This document shows, piece after piece, positions 23,363-32,848 of a DNA stretch of 64,000 bases (within the stretch, counting starts at the first letter, position 1; the number at the start of each line of letters is the position of its first letter). A model generated the notes under the pieces. It did no database searches and was not told the DNA's origin. It saw only the letters and a program-made list of their open reading frames with translations. Source of the DNA: JAGDZR01 sp049115695 (GTDB taxonomy: Bacteria; Bacteroidota; Bacteroidia; Cytophagales; Cyclobacteriaceae); the NCBI GenBank assembly GCA_049115695.1, contig JAGDZR010000003.1, positions 248,001-312,000 on the forward strand, given 5' to 3'. The position numbers and the translations under genes were made by a program.

Positions 23363-26023
23363 TTACTCCTCCTTAAGCATCTTGGATGGATTCACATGAA
23401 TGGCTCTTAACGTATGACTAAGCGTCGTTAATATTACCACAGTAAAAATGAACAATAGCGAGATGATATAATATCCTGGATGTACTGCAATTCGGTTTTC
23501 AAAATCGTTGAGCCACAAAGGACTTAAGAAATAAATAGCTGGACTGGCAATCACAAACGCCAATAGACTCATAGCGATATACTCCTTGTTCAATAGCATA
23601 AACAACCCTGATCCCGACGCTCCCAGCACTTTCCGAATACTGATTTCGTTCATCTTTTGACTGATCATGTAGGAGGACAGACCAATCAGCCCCAGACAGG
23701 CTATGACCAACGTAATCCCAGTAAAAAGTGTGATTAGATCCCTGAAACGAAACTCAGCTGCGTATTGATCCTGAAACACATCATCCAAAAATCTGGCATT
23801 GTATGGCGCATCAGGAAAAGCCGATCTGTAGAGTTCTTCAATGCTTTTTGTTGACTCAATGTTTTGAGTATTCAGTTTTACAGAAATGAAGTTTCCCCGT
23901 AGCGCAGTATCCATTGAAAAAGACATGGGTTCATATCCACTATGAATACCTTGCTGGTAAAAGTCCGCTACCACTCCAACTACCACATATTCTTCACCAG
24001 CGAAATAAAGTCTTTCATGAATAATATCTTCAGTACGTTCATATCCTAACTGTCTCTTGGTTGTTTCGTTGACCAAAATAGCTTCTTCGTCCGAAACACC
24101 TGAGTGCTCAAGGTCTGTGCCTGCAACCAATTGTAAATCATACAAACTCATATAAGACTCGTCAATAAGTGACCGATGAATGAATAAGCCAGCACCCTCA
24201 GTCCTTCTCTCTATTGAAGCTCTCCAGCCATTAGCCACGCCTGGCACAATCGATGAAAGGGAAACATTTTTTACACCAGACAAGCCATTAAGATGATTCC
24301 TAAGTGTTGCGACCCTTGAGGTATAATTTTCTTCACTCGCCAGGTTTATTGGGGCATTGATCAGGTATGTTTGATCGATATTGACACCCAGGTTAGAATT
24401 CAGCATATACTTCATTTGGGACTGAACGATAAAAAGTGCCGAAATAAGGAAAATAGAAAACACAAACTGAACCACCACCAGTGACCTGCGCAGCATCACA
24501 CCTGAACTGGAATACTGAATTTTTCCTTTGAGAACTTTAAGGCAGTCGTAATTGGCCAGCACCAATGCCGGATAGAGTCCTGAGAGCAGGGAGCCGAAAA
24601 CCAAGACCCCTAGTCCAAACAGCAGCACTTTACCATTTACAAACAGGTTCCCCATAAACTCAACGCCTACAATATCGTCTAAATAAGGCGCTACAGGAAT
24701 CAGCAATCCCAAGGCCATTACAAATGAAATCAGATTGAGTAAGAGCGCTTCTAGTAAAAATTGATTTCTAAGCTGAGCGTTATTGGATCCAAGCACTTTT
24801 CTAACTCCTACTTCCTTACCGCGGGTAACGGCCTTTGCTGTGGACAAATTGATGTAATTGATCCAGGCAATGAACAGCACCAACATGGCCAACACAGCGA
24901 ACAACCTGATGGTACTCTTGTCATTGGTAGGTGTAATTTCTCGCACAATATTGGCCGTCGTATGGATATCTGACACATGTTGAAGCCACACCTCATGTTT
25001 TTGTTCCAGCTCCTGATTTATTTTTTCGCGATGTTTGGCTATAAGTGCATTGGATTTTTTGACAATCTCTGATTTATCCGCATTGGGTTCAGGAATCACA
25101 TAGGTATGAAAACCAAGAAACCTCCATGGGATTTCTTCTGGCGAAATAGCACCAAACCTTCCCTCTTCTCTGATAAACGCATGAAATTTTGTCCCAGAAA
25201 AAATTGTCTCGACCCTAAGGTGAGAATTTGTCGGAATCTCCTGAAATACACCACCAACTGTAGCATTCCATGTTTCTCCAAAGACACCTTGCAACTCAAT
25301 TGTTTGCCCAAGAACACCCTCTGAACCAAAATAACGCTTCGCATTGCTTTCGGAAAGAAAAACAACATCAGGATTGTTCAAATCATCAATATTTCCCTCC
25401 AGCAATTCAATGCCAAAAACATCGAAGAAATCAGAATTGGCAGCAACTATACGATTTTCATCAAAAACGGATTCCCCTACCTTCACCAGGCCTCCTGTGC
25501 CTATGAAATGCGTGACATGTCTTGCTTCTGGTACTGATTCATGGATAACATCACGCAATGCCATAAACGAACTGGCAGACGCTGATGAACCTGAGTTGTT
25601 CGTGAAGGTGTGCGTCAGTCTGTAAATTTCTTTATTGGGGTAAAATGTATCATAGTTACTTTCGAACGATACATATTGTATGATAGCCAGTGTCGTAGCA
25701 AATCCAACAACCAGCCCCAACAGACTGATAGCCGAATACCTTTTGTGACGCATTAAGTTTCGCATGGATGCGAGGAAGTAGTTTCTCCAGATCCCCATAG
25801 ATGTTGAATTTTGAGTGTTTGACAATTGAATGAACCGTATGTATCGCAAATATTTCAAGGCTCCAAATACTATGTCCCGCCGAGCCATTCGGATCCCTTT
25901 TTGGTTCAGGTTTTGATAATAGCGCTCAATGAGGTCTCCTACCACCTCATTCCTTATACTCGGAATCAAGACCCGTTCGAGCAGGTTGATTACAAAGTGG
26001 GATATTCGATCCAGCTCTTTCAT
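23363..26023 (-). CDS. FtsX/MacB-type ABC transporter permease, second copy
   Basis: 886 residues from the ATG at 26023 (MKELDRISHF), which overlaps the PadR stop by 4 bp; the longer frame from 26053 would overlap the PadR gene by 34 bp. It has the same architecture as the permease at 13.5 kb: soluble prefix, TM1, MacB core domain, FtsX block with VRKVLGSNNAQLRNQF, second core domain and C-terminal FtsX block with IRKVLGASGSG. No adjacent ATPase. Together with the PadR gene it forms a paralogous unit. Substrate unknown. Confidence 0.87.
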   Translation of the reverse strand: MKELDRISHFVINLLERVLIPSIRNEVVGDLIERYYQNLNQKGIRMARRDIVFGALKYLRYIRFIQLSNTQNSTSMGIWRNYFLASMRNLMRHKRYSAISLLGLVVGFATTLAIIQYVSFESNYDTFYPNKEIYRLTHTFTNNSGSSASASSFMALRDVIHESVPEARHVTHFIGTGGLVKVGESVFDENRIVAANSDFFDVFGIELLEGNIDDLNNPDVVFLSESNAKRYFGSEGVLGQTIELQGVFGETWNATVGGVFQEIPTNSHLRVETIFSGTKFHAFIREEGRFGAISPEEIPWRFLGFHTYVIPEPNADKSEIVKKSNALIAKHREKINQELEQKHEVWLQHVSDIHTTANIVREITPTNDKSTIRLFAVLAMLVLFIAWINYINLSTAKAVTRGKEVGVRKVLGSNNAQLRNQFLLEALLLNLISFVMALGLLIPVAPYLDDIVGVEFMGNLFVNGKVLLFGLGVLVFGSLLSGLYPALVLANYDCLKVLKGKIQYSSSGVMLRRSLVVVQFVFSIFLISALFIVQSQMKYMLNSNLGVNIDQTYLINAPINLASEENYTSRVATLRNHLNGLSGVKNVSLSSIVPGVANGWRASIERRTEGAGLFIHRSLIDESYMSLYDLQLVAGTDLEHSGVSDEEAILVNETTKRQLGYERTEDIIHERLYFAGEEYVVVGVVADFYQQGIHSGYEPMSFSMDTALRGNFISVKLNTQNIESTKSIEELYRSAFPDAPYNARFLDDVFQDQYAAEFRFRDLITLFTGITLVIACLGLIGLSSYMISQKMNEISIRKVLGASGSGLFMLLNKEYIAMSLLAFVIASPAIYFLSPLWLNDFENRIAVHPGYYIISLLFIFTVVILTTLSHTLRAIHVNPSKMLKEE

Positions 26024-26349
26024 TCGATTGAGAGTGCTGGCATTGTGGTCCATAAGGCATTTCGCTGATCACGGACAGTCGCGATTGCTTTCATACCTGG
26101 AGTTGTTACTTGAAAGAGTAGTTTTGGTCGACCCCCTCGCTCTGCTGACCGATCATGACCATACCTGGACTCAAGTAGCCCTTTGTCTTCGAGACGATGT
26201 ATGGTAGAGTGTACAGTAGATATACTTACTTTTCGATCACAGTTGCTGAGAAGGTACTCCTGGATACTCAATCCATAGGCGTTGGCGCCAAGGTTGGCTA
26301 CCACCAAGAGTACCATTTCCTCTAGTTCACCAAGATTTATTCTTTTCAT
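26020..26349 (-). CDS. PadR-family transcriptional regulator, second copy
   Basis: 109 residues from the ATG at 26349 (MKRINLGELEEMVLLVVANL); the frame extends upstream but that part has no PadR-like sequence. Conserved PadR features: LSIQEYLL, STVHSTIHRLEDKGLLESR, and GGRPKLLFQVTTPG. The gene overlaps the downstream permease gene by ATGA, so translation is coupled. Likely autorepressor of the pair. Confidence 0.88.
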   Translation of the reverse strand: MKRINLGELEEMVLLVVANLGANAYGLSIQEYLLSNCDRKVSISTVHSTIHRLEDKGLLESRYGHDRSAERGGRPKLLFQVTTPGMKAIATVRDQRNALWTTMPALSIE

Positions 26350-26450
26350 ACAAATGCATATTACGCGAATTAATTGAGGTTGTTTCGTATTTGCCAAATT
26401 AATTGCACCGTAAAGCATTACAAGCAAAATCATGGCCATGCAGATAGTTA

Positions 26451-26714
26451 GGGTCTGCTGAAAAAGTCTCAGGTACGTCAGATGCAATCAGGCGAATTGA
26501 TGATGTATTGTTATACCTCGAAAATAAGCCTGGGAAGCAGGTGGCGTGCTTGAGACTAGGTTTCAAAAATGCAGTTTGCATTTTTGAAGATGCATGGGAA
26601 ATCGCATACCTGTCCAAAAACCTTGCACGTGCTGATTAACTCTAGCTCAGCGAATCTTGTTTTGAAGCTCTGGAATAACGATAAACTGCAAAAAAATCGT
26701 TTTTCAGCAGATCC
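26451..26714. mobile_element. MITE-like non-autonomous element (264 bp) with TIRs and 6-bp target duplication
   Basis: The left end reads GGGTCTGCTGAAAAAG and the right end, reversed, GGATCTGCTGAAAAAC, identical at 14 of the first 15 positions. The hexamer TAGTTA directly precedes the left end (26445-26450) and directly follows the right end (26715-26720), as expected for a target-site duplication. There is no transposase frame inside; a perfect 12-bp hairpin lies at 26562-26588. It is most likely an internally deleted derivative or MITE of an insertion sequence with matching ends located elsewhere in the genome. Confidence 0.75.
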
Positions 26715-26904
26715 TAGTTAAGCAATGATTTATGGACTGAAAGCCTTTTATACAACAGCAGTTTTAAGTAATAATTGATCCCAATTCAACATCAACACAA
26801 CTTTAATTAGAACGCTATAACTGTCTGTTATTTAACAAGATATATACTTACTTTAAATGCAAATCTTTTTAGCATTTTGATGGGAATGGCTTAACCCATC
26901 TCAT

Positions 26905-26933
26905 AAAAAAGCCCGATCACTTATTGACCGGGC
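26905..26933 (-). terminator. Rho-independent terminator
   Basis: On the reverse strand GCCCGGTCA-ATAAG-TGATCGGGC is followed by six T residues, a 9-bp GC-rich stem with one G:T wobble. It lies 43 bp after the stop of the secreted protein gene. Confidence 0.85.
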
Positions 26934-26975
26934 CTCTCAAACCTCTCATACTCATGCACGATAGGCAACAAACAG

Positions 26976-27803
26976 TTAATTTGATCTTTTATCTGAGGTC
27001 ATATCCAATTTGGCTACTTCAGGTTTCTTTACTTTCTGCTCATCAAAAGGCTCTTTCATTGAGTAGTTAATGATCGCATGATTCCCATATTCCTGCGTCA
27101 TGTTGGCATTACCAGTATGCATACGATTGGGGTAAATCAGTCCATCTATTTCTACGAAAGCATCATTGACTCTAAACATTGGTCCAAAAACTTCCTGCCC
27201 GGCTGGAAGTCCAAATAGGTCCAGCATATATCCATATCCAATGGTATAATTGTATCCAAGCAATAAATGAGATTCAGCGTCTATGAATAATTGGTATTGA
27301 TCATTAGTGGTCTTCCCTACCGCTGGCTTGGCAGCAAAACTCATGTCAATGACATAAACTTCCTTACCAAATACTTCATGATGCATTTTATTGACTTCAC
27401 CTAATACGACATTGTCATCTTGCGTCAACCATGGCAGGTTCAGGAAGTAATAGAAGAAGAGCGCTTCAAACTTCGGCGGATTACCAACCCCCCAATTAGT
27501 TGCCCAGGTTTGCTCTCCATCATATCCCATTTTTGATTGATGCAGGGGCCACTCCTGATATACTCTTCTGGTCTTTTGATCTACAGTCACTTTACTAATC
27601 CAAAAGGGCGATCCCGGAAGCGACTTACTGAACATGATGTTGTCAAAACTGAAAGTTTTTGCCTTTGCCCATTTGTCATACCCACCATGCGCTTCAATCA
27701 TTTTCCTTACAATCTCTTTTGTCTCATCGTTTGCATACTCAGGACCCTTTGCCATTGCAGTTCCTAAGGCGGCCAACATGATCATTGTGATAAATGCTTT
27801 CAT
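26976..27803 (-). CDS. Secreted protein of unknown function (LolA-like fold suspected)
   Basis: 275 residues with a signal peptide (cleavage after TAMA). The mature part starts with a helix containing MIEAHGGYDKW, then beta-rich sequence with YDGEQTWATNW and YQLFIDAESHLLLGY. This pattern resembles outer-membrane lipoprotein-sorting protein-like domains found in Bacteroidota secreted proteins. A periplasmic or outer-membrane location is likely. It is a single-gene unit with its own terminator and a divergent promoter region shared with the LytS gene. Function unknown. Confidence 0.65.
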   Translation of the reverse strand: MKAFITMIMLAALGTAMAKGPEYANDETKEIVRKMIEAHGGYDKWAKAKTFSFDNIMFSKSLPGSPFWISKVTVDQKTRRVYQEWPLHQSKMGYDGEQTWATNWGVGNPPKFEALFFYYFLNLPWLTQDDNVVLGEVNKMHHEVFGKEVYVIDMSFAAKPAVGKTTNDQYQLFIDAESHLLLGYNYTIGYGYMLDLFGLPAGQEVFGPMFRVNDAFVEIDGLIYPNRMHTGNANMTQEYGNHAIINYSMKEPFDEQKVKKPEVAKLDMTSDKRSN

Positions 27804-28124
27804 ATTCTTTTTAGTTTTAGCTGTCTTAACGCAGGGCTATTATGTCCGGTCGAAAATTAGATACAGACTGCAATATTTGTTATCAACAGCAATATCTCAC
27901 CGACTAAATTTGAGTGCATTACTATTTAACAATCCCTTTTTTCAGTCGTTTTAAGTGATTATCTGATTTCCCCTGCTCATTTCAGAAGTCCTATTTCTTG
28001 ATGTTTATTCCATCTGTGCCGGTATATATCCCAAAAGAATCCACATCGGTAGCTTATAAATGTTACCAACTGCAATTATTGATATGTACAACATTCTTCA
28101 ACATACAGTTTTAACTATCATTAC
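27804..28124. other. Divergent promoter region (321 bp)
   Basis: The region lies between the secreted-protein gene and the histidine kinase gene, transcribed away from each other. No ORF, repeat or clear operator was found by eye. Confidence 0.5.
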
Positions 28125-29186
28125 GTGATGATCAAGATATTCTCACAACCTATACCTTATCGCACCCGACATCTGGTCTGGGCTTACGTGGCAGTTTGTG
28201 GATTGATCATGATCAGGGTCATTGAAATTGAGGATCAGCAATACGTATTTAATTTTACGCAGGGGTTGTTCTATCTGGTCAATTATAGTTGCTGGATTCT
28301 TTTCTTAAGACCAGTATACACCATTGGTCTCGGGTTAAAAAAAGACATGCTGAAATGGCTGTTTATAAGCCTGATTATATTGATCATTCATTTCGGTATA
28401 TCGAACCTATTGTACTATTCCCTCCTTTCTGCTGCTGCTGGTGCGTGGAAAATGAATTGGACCGAAATGGGCTACTATTTCCTCCCTGGCATGTTGAGTC
28501 GTACCATCGAGCTCATCTTGATGGTCGCGCTGTTCAAAATCATCGAACATTACAGGGCCCTGCATGAAAAGAGTGTACAATGGAGTGAAATGAAACTGCA
28601 ATTGCAGGAAGCCCAGCTGAGCGCTCTCAAGCATCAAATGCAGCCTCATTTTTTATTCAACGCACTTCACAATCTAAGTAGTCTCATTGGGTATGATGAT
28701 GCAAAGGCCAGGAGTCTGACCATTAAGATCTCTAATCTACTACGTAAAATGTTGCTGGTCGAACAGCAGGATTTTCATTCTCTGGAGGAGGAGATGAATT
28801 ACATCAATGATTACCTGGACATTGAGAAAGAGCGGTTTCATGACCGACTGATCATCGATGTAGATTTTGATGAAGCATCAAAAGCATCGTTGGTCCCTAC
28901 GCTCTTTACCCAGCCGCTCATTGAGAATGCCTTTAAACATGGCATTAGCTTGCTTGAGGAACCTTCTAAACTTACCCTGGAAGCGTATGTAGCACATGAA
29001 CAACTCCATTTCACATTAACCAATAGATTCAATCCCAACCGTAAAGCCACTCATTCAAATGGTGTAGGTCTTGTGCATCTCAAGAAACGATTGACCACAT
29101 TGTATGGAAACGAGGCTAGCTTCCAGCATTATCAGCGCAACAATTTATTTACTGTACAAATCAAGCTACCACATGAAATCGATTAG
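28125..29186 (+). CDS. LytS-type sensor histidine kinase
   Basis: 353 residues. About four TM helices occupy residues 15-140, then a short coiled coil and the His_kinase (PF06580) domain: ALKHQMQPHFLFNALHNLSS with phospho-acceptor His175, followed by a Bergerat ATP-binding part with PLIENAFKHG and NGVGLVHLKKRL. The start codon could also be the adjacent second ATG. The gene overlaps the response regulator by 14 bp, so both form a two-component system. The signal is unknown; it is likely membrane-derived. Confidence 0.92.
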   Translation: MMIKIFSQPIPYRTRHLVWAYVAVCGLIMIRVIEIEDQQYVFNFTQGLFYLVNYSCWILFLRPVYTIGLGLKKDMLKWLFISLIILIIHFGISNLLYYSLLSAAAGAWKMNWTEMGYYFLPGMLSRTIELILMVALFKIIEHYRALHEKSVQWSEMKLQLQEAQLSALKHQMQPHFLFNALHNLSSLIGYDDAKARSLTIKISNLLRKMLLVEQQDFHSLEEEMNYINDYLDIEKERFHDRLIIDVDFDEASKASLVPTLFTQPLIENAFKHGISLLEEPSKLTLEAYVAHEQLHFTLTNRFNPNRKATHSNGVGLVHLKKRLTTLYGNEASFQHYQRNNLFTVQIKLPHEID

Positions 29187-29952
29187 TGTGCTAATAGCAG
29201 ATGATGAACCAAATGCACGTCGCTATCTTGAATCGCTGTTGAAGCATGACGATGAATTGACGGTTTTTGAATCTTGCAAAAACGGAGCAGAAGTACTTCG
29301 CTTCTGCAAGAATCTCGCTCCTGACATTTTGTTCCTGGATATTGAGATGCCAGGCATCAATGGACTGGAGGTTGCACGATCACTTGAGCAAACCAATACG
29401 TTGATTGTTTTTACCACAGCATATGATCAGTATGCAGTAGAAGCATTTCGAGTTGCAGCAGTTGATTATCTACTGAAGCCTTTCGATGAAAAAATGTTCT
29501 TTAATGTGCTCAACAAAGTCAAGCAGACCACTCGGGAAAGGGCACTCATTGCTCAACATCAGGAACGTTTAAGTAACTGGGTTGAACAACAAGATGTTTC
29601 AGAAAACTCTCCGCTTCTGGAGCACTTTATTATCAAGGAAAAAGGTCTTGAAGTAAAAATTAAGCTTACTCAGGTACTTTATCTGGAATCCAGTGCTGTT
29701 TATGTCATTATGCATACGGTTGACGGTCAACAAAAACTTTATCGGACAGCTTTGGCCCTACTTGAAAAGCAACTGCCTCCAAACTTTTGGCGCATTCACC
29801 GATCCGTAATCATTAATTCGGATTTCATTGAAAGCCATAAATACCTCAACAACAGCAAGTTCTATTTTGTTATTAAGGGAGGGAAATCATTGGAAAGTGG
29901 TAGGTCCTACCGCCGAATCATTGCCAGTAAATTAGGCGAGCTGAATAATTAG
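29173..29952 (+). CDS. LytTR-family response regulator
   Basis: 259 residues from the ATG at 29173. The receiver domain (1-120) has the acidic pair ADDE and phospho-acceptor Asp56 in LFLDIEMPG, with a Lys in YLLKPFDE. The C-terminal LytTR DNA-binding domain (about 155-259) includes VLYLESSAVYV and FWRIHRSVIINSDFI. The frame continues upstream into the kinase gene, but only this ATG gives a normal receiver start. It is the partner of the LytS-type kinase. Target genes are not evident. Confidence 0.93.
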   Translation: MKSISVLIADDEPNARRYLESLLKHDDELTVFESCKNGAEVLRFCKNLAPDILFLDIEMPGINGLEVARSLEQTNTLIVFTTAYDQYAVEAFRVAAVDYLLKPFDEKMFFNVLNKVKQTTRERALIAQHQERLSNWVEQQDVSENSPLLEHFIIKEKGLEVKIKLTQVLYLESSAVYVIMHTVDGQQKLYRTALALLEKQLPPNFWRIHRSVIINSDFIESHKYLNNSKFYFVIKGGKSLESGRSYRRIIASKLGELNN

Positions 29953-30056
29953 GTATCCCGACTGCCTTTTTTAGTAGTACTGATTTGTCAATTGGCAAGG
30001 ACTATCATTTCACAAGTTCCCTCACTTTGATCAATGAATGATTTGATAGCGACGTT

Positions 30057-32675
30057 TTATAGTAGCTCAAATGCTTGCTCCATTATATTGGTCGTTTGAC
30101 GAGTAACTTTTGGTTGACCCCCACCAACTGAAACGCTATAGGTTCCGGGCAACACAGCTCTATTGCCACTATTATCTATCACCCAAAAAGCATCAGCTCC
30201 CAGTTTGAAATTAAGTGTCTTCGAAGCGCCAGGTTCCAGATAGATTCGTTCAAATTGTGCTAGTTTTCTCAGGGAAGTAGTAACCGGTCGGTCTTCATTG
30301 GTCACATAAAGCTGCACAACTTCCTCACCTGCTATTTCACTGGTATTGGTCACAGTAAAGCTGATGAGCACACTATCCTTGATATTTGACGAAGCTGGTA
30401 TTGATAGATCGCTATATTCGAATGTACTATAGCTCAACCCATATCCAAATGGATAAATCGGCTCTCCTTCAAAATATCGATACGTATGACCTGTCATTGC
30501 ATATTCTTCAAATGGCGGTAAGTCATCTACTGACTTATAGAAAGTAACCGGCAACCTACCGGCGGGATTGTAATCACCAAACAATATATCTGCTATGGCT
30601 GCACCTCCCGCCTGACCAGGATACCACGCTTCCAAAATGGCCGGAATGTTCTCATCTGACCAATTGATGGCCAGGGCGCTACCATTGAGCAATACCAGAA
30701 CTACTGGTTTACCTACGGCTTTGATCGTTTTTATGAGTTCCTGTTGCACTTTTGGCAAGCTAATTTTCGTTCTGTCTCCACCCCGGAATCCATCAATGGC
30801 AACATCCATTTCTTCACCTTCCATTCGTGCCGTAAGCCCCATACACATGATCACCACATCTGCGTTTTGTGCAGCAGTAATCGCCTCGGTTTGAAGGTCA
30901 GGCTTTGGTGCTGCCCATACCAGCTGGACGGTCGCATCAGCATATGATTCACCTGCATCCAGTGTAAACTGATAGGTTTTTCCTGCTTCAAGATAAATTG
31001 GATCAGACTTTCGTAACCGTGGATCACCATATTCATCCATAAAGTGGTAGGATGTTCTGGCAATTAAGCTATCCGCCAGATACAATTGAGTATTCATCGT
31101 TCCAATAAATCCCAGTTGATACTCACCTGACATTGAGGGTGTTATCACACCTTTCCATCTTGCACCAAAATCATCATCGTTCATATCTTCTCTGGGCGCC
31201 TGATCGTTCCAATTGGCATTCAATGAGGTCCATTTCTCAGTATAAAGCGGTTCGCCTTCAAATGTTCTATTGTCATAAAAGCTGGCTTCCAGATTGGAAA
31301 TATTTGCCTCAGGAATTTCATAAAACATCGGCATACCTTCAGCTAACTCACTCCCTTGAGCAAAAGTGACATTCGCATTGGGAAGCTTTTCTTTAATACC
31401 TCTGAGTGGAGTTATTGGATCTGCAGGCACACCGTTGTAATTACCTAGCAGCATCAACCATTGGTTGGCATTTGGTCCTATCACCGCAACATTTTTAACG
31501 TCCTTGCTCAACGGTAAAAGATTGTCTTCATTTTTCAAGAGCACCATGGATTTTTTTGCTGCCGTGGCGGCCAAAGTCCTGTTTTCTTCACTGTCCACCA
31601 CCTCATAAGGTATTTGCGCAAACGGAACTTCTTCAGGTGAATCAAACATCCCAAGTTTAAAACGGGCTAGAAACAATCGCTTAACTGATTGATTAATTGT
31701 ATTTTCATCTATCAATCCTTTTTCAACTGCTTGAATGAGAAACGGATATACGTCGGGATCCAATCCACAATTGAGGTCACAACCAGATTTCACTGCCAGG
31801 GCTGCAGCTTCTTCAGGTGTGTCGACGAGACCGTGTTCATTGTAGATATCTTCAATTGCCCCACAATCCGACACGATATACCCATCAAATCCGAATTGAT
31901 CTCGTAGGATGTCGTTCATTAAAAAGTCACTTGCACAACAGGCTTCATCATTGTATCGGTTGTATGCACACATAGCGCTATAAACTCCCCCTTCCTTTAC
32001 CGCCATTTCAAATTGTGGAAGATATGTTTCCCAGAGATCGCGGGTATCCGTGATGGCATTGAATTCATGCCTCTCTGGTTCTGGTCCGTTGTGTACCGCA
32101 AAATGCTTAACTGTCGCGATTGTTTTATAGTATTTTGGATGATCTCCCTGGAGACCTTTGACAAACTGAATGCCCATTCTTCCCGTGAGGTATGGATCTT
32201 CACCATAGGTTTCCTGCCCACGTCCCCAACGCGGATCCCTGAAAATATTGATGTTGGGTGACCAAAGGGTCAGTCCCTGATACAAGAATCGTTTGTCGCG
32301 GCTTACAAAGTTGTGATGTTTAGCTCGGGTTTCATCCGATATCGTAGTGGCTACTTTATGCATAAGATTCTCATCCCATGTAGCTCCCAATCCAATCGCT
32401 TGAGGAAATACTGTTGCAAGTCCGGCTCTGGCCATCCCATGGAGCCCTTCATTCCACCAATTGTATTGCGGAATACCAAGCCGTTCAATTGCAGGTGCTT
32501 CGTTGATCATTTGATACACCTTTTCTTCCAGGGTCATCCTGGATACCAGGTCTTCTACCCTTTCTTCAAATGAAAGTGTTGTATCCTGATAGGGCAACTT
32601 GTCTTTTGCAGGTTGACATCCAGTTAAAGCAAACAATACTAATGCACTGAAAAACAGACGGAAATTATTGGTCAT
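30057..32675 (-). CDS. GH3 beta-glycosidase (beta-xylosidase/beta-glucosidase) with PA14 insertion, lipoprotein
   Basis: 872 residues with a lipobox LTGC (Cys20), so it is lipid-anchored. The GH3 N-terminal barrel includes VKHFAVHNGPEPERH and GYIVSDCGAIEDIY, where the Asp of SDCGAI is the expected nucleophile. A PA14 domain (about 465-600) is inserted in the second domain, and a fibronectin-III-like domain closes the protein. The SDCGAI sequence and overall form resemble Bacteroidota beta-xylosidases, but glucosidase activity cannot be excluded. It is divergent from the GH2 gene, and the two probably work on the same plant or algal oligosaccharides. Confidence 0.88.
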   Translation of the reverse strand: MTNNFRLFFSALVLFALTGCQPAKDKLPYQDTTLSFEERVEDLVSRMTLEEKVYQMINEAPAIERLGIPQYNWWNEGLHGMARAGLATVFPQAIGLGATWDENLMHKVATTISDETRAKHHNFVSRDKRFLYQGLTLWSPNINIFRDPRWGRGQETYGEDPYLTGRMGIQFVKGLQGDHPKYYKTIATVKHFAVHNGPEPERHEFNAITDTRDLWETYLPQFEMAVKEGGVYSAMCAYNRYNDEACCASDFLMNDILRDQFGFDGYIVSDCGAIEDIYNEHGLVDTPEEAAALAVKSGCDLNCGLDPDVYPFLIQAVEKGLIDENTINQSVKRLFLARFKLGMFDSPEEVPFAQIPYEVVDSEENRTLAATAAKKSMVLLKNEDNLLPLSKDVKNVAVIGPNANQWLMLLGNYNGVPADPITPLRGIKEKLPNANVTFAQGSELAEGMPMFYEIPEANISNLEASFYDNRTFEGEPLYTEKWTSLNANWNDQAPREDMNDDDFGARWKGVITPSMSGEYQLGFIGTMNTQLYLADSLIARTSYHFMDEYGDPRLRKSDPIYLEAGKTYQFTLDAGESYADATVQLVWAAPKPDLQTEAITAAQNADVVIMCMGLTARMEGEEMDVAIDGFRGGDRTKISLPKVQQELIKTIKAVGKPVVLVLLNGSALAINWSDENIPAILEAWYPGQAGGAAIADILFGDYNPAGRLPVTFYKSVDDLPPFEEYAMTGHTYRYFEGEPIYPFGYGLSYSTFEYSDLSIPASSNIKDSVLISFTVTNTSEIAGEEVVQLYVTNEDRPVTTSLRKLAQFERIYLEPGASKTLNFKLGADAFWVIDNSGNRAVLPGTYSVSVGGGQPKVTRQTTNIMEQAFELL

Positions 32676-32848
32676 AATAATGGTGATTTTGGTTCTAGTG
32701 CACTAAAATAAACAAAACAACCGATTGCGTAAGTAATAATAGCAGTTGCCCCCACATGATGTTTTGGATGATAACATAGAGCAACCCCTTTCCTATTCAA
32801 ATTATGGGTTCTTTTAGTTAATTACAAACTGAATTTATTCAAGCTCTT

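Larger units (their letters stand above)
26350..26975. other. 626-bp gene-free region containing a MITE-like element
   Basis: Contains the PadR promoter region, the 264-bp inverted-repeat element (26451-26714) and the terminator of the next gene (26905-26933). A short ORF in the reverse direction across the element lacks any recognisable domain and is not called. Confidence 0.6.

Noticed and set aside
26399..26617. 72-codon reverse ORF near the PadR gene.
   Set aside because: It runs across the left end of the inverted-repeat element and through its internal hairpin; no transposase motif is present.
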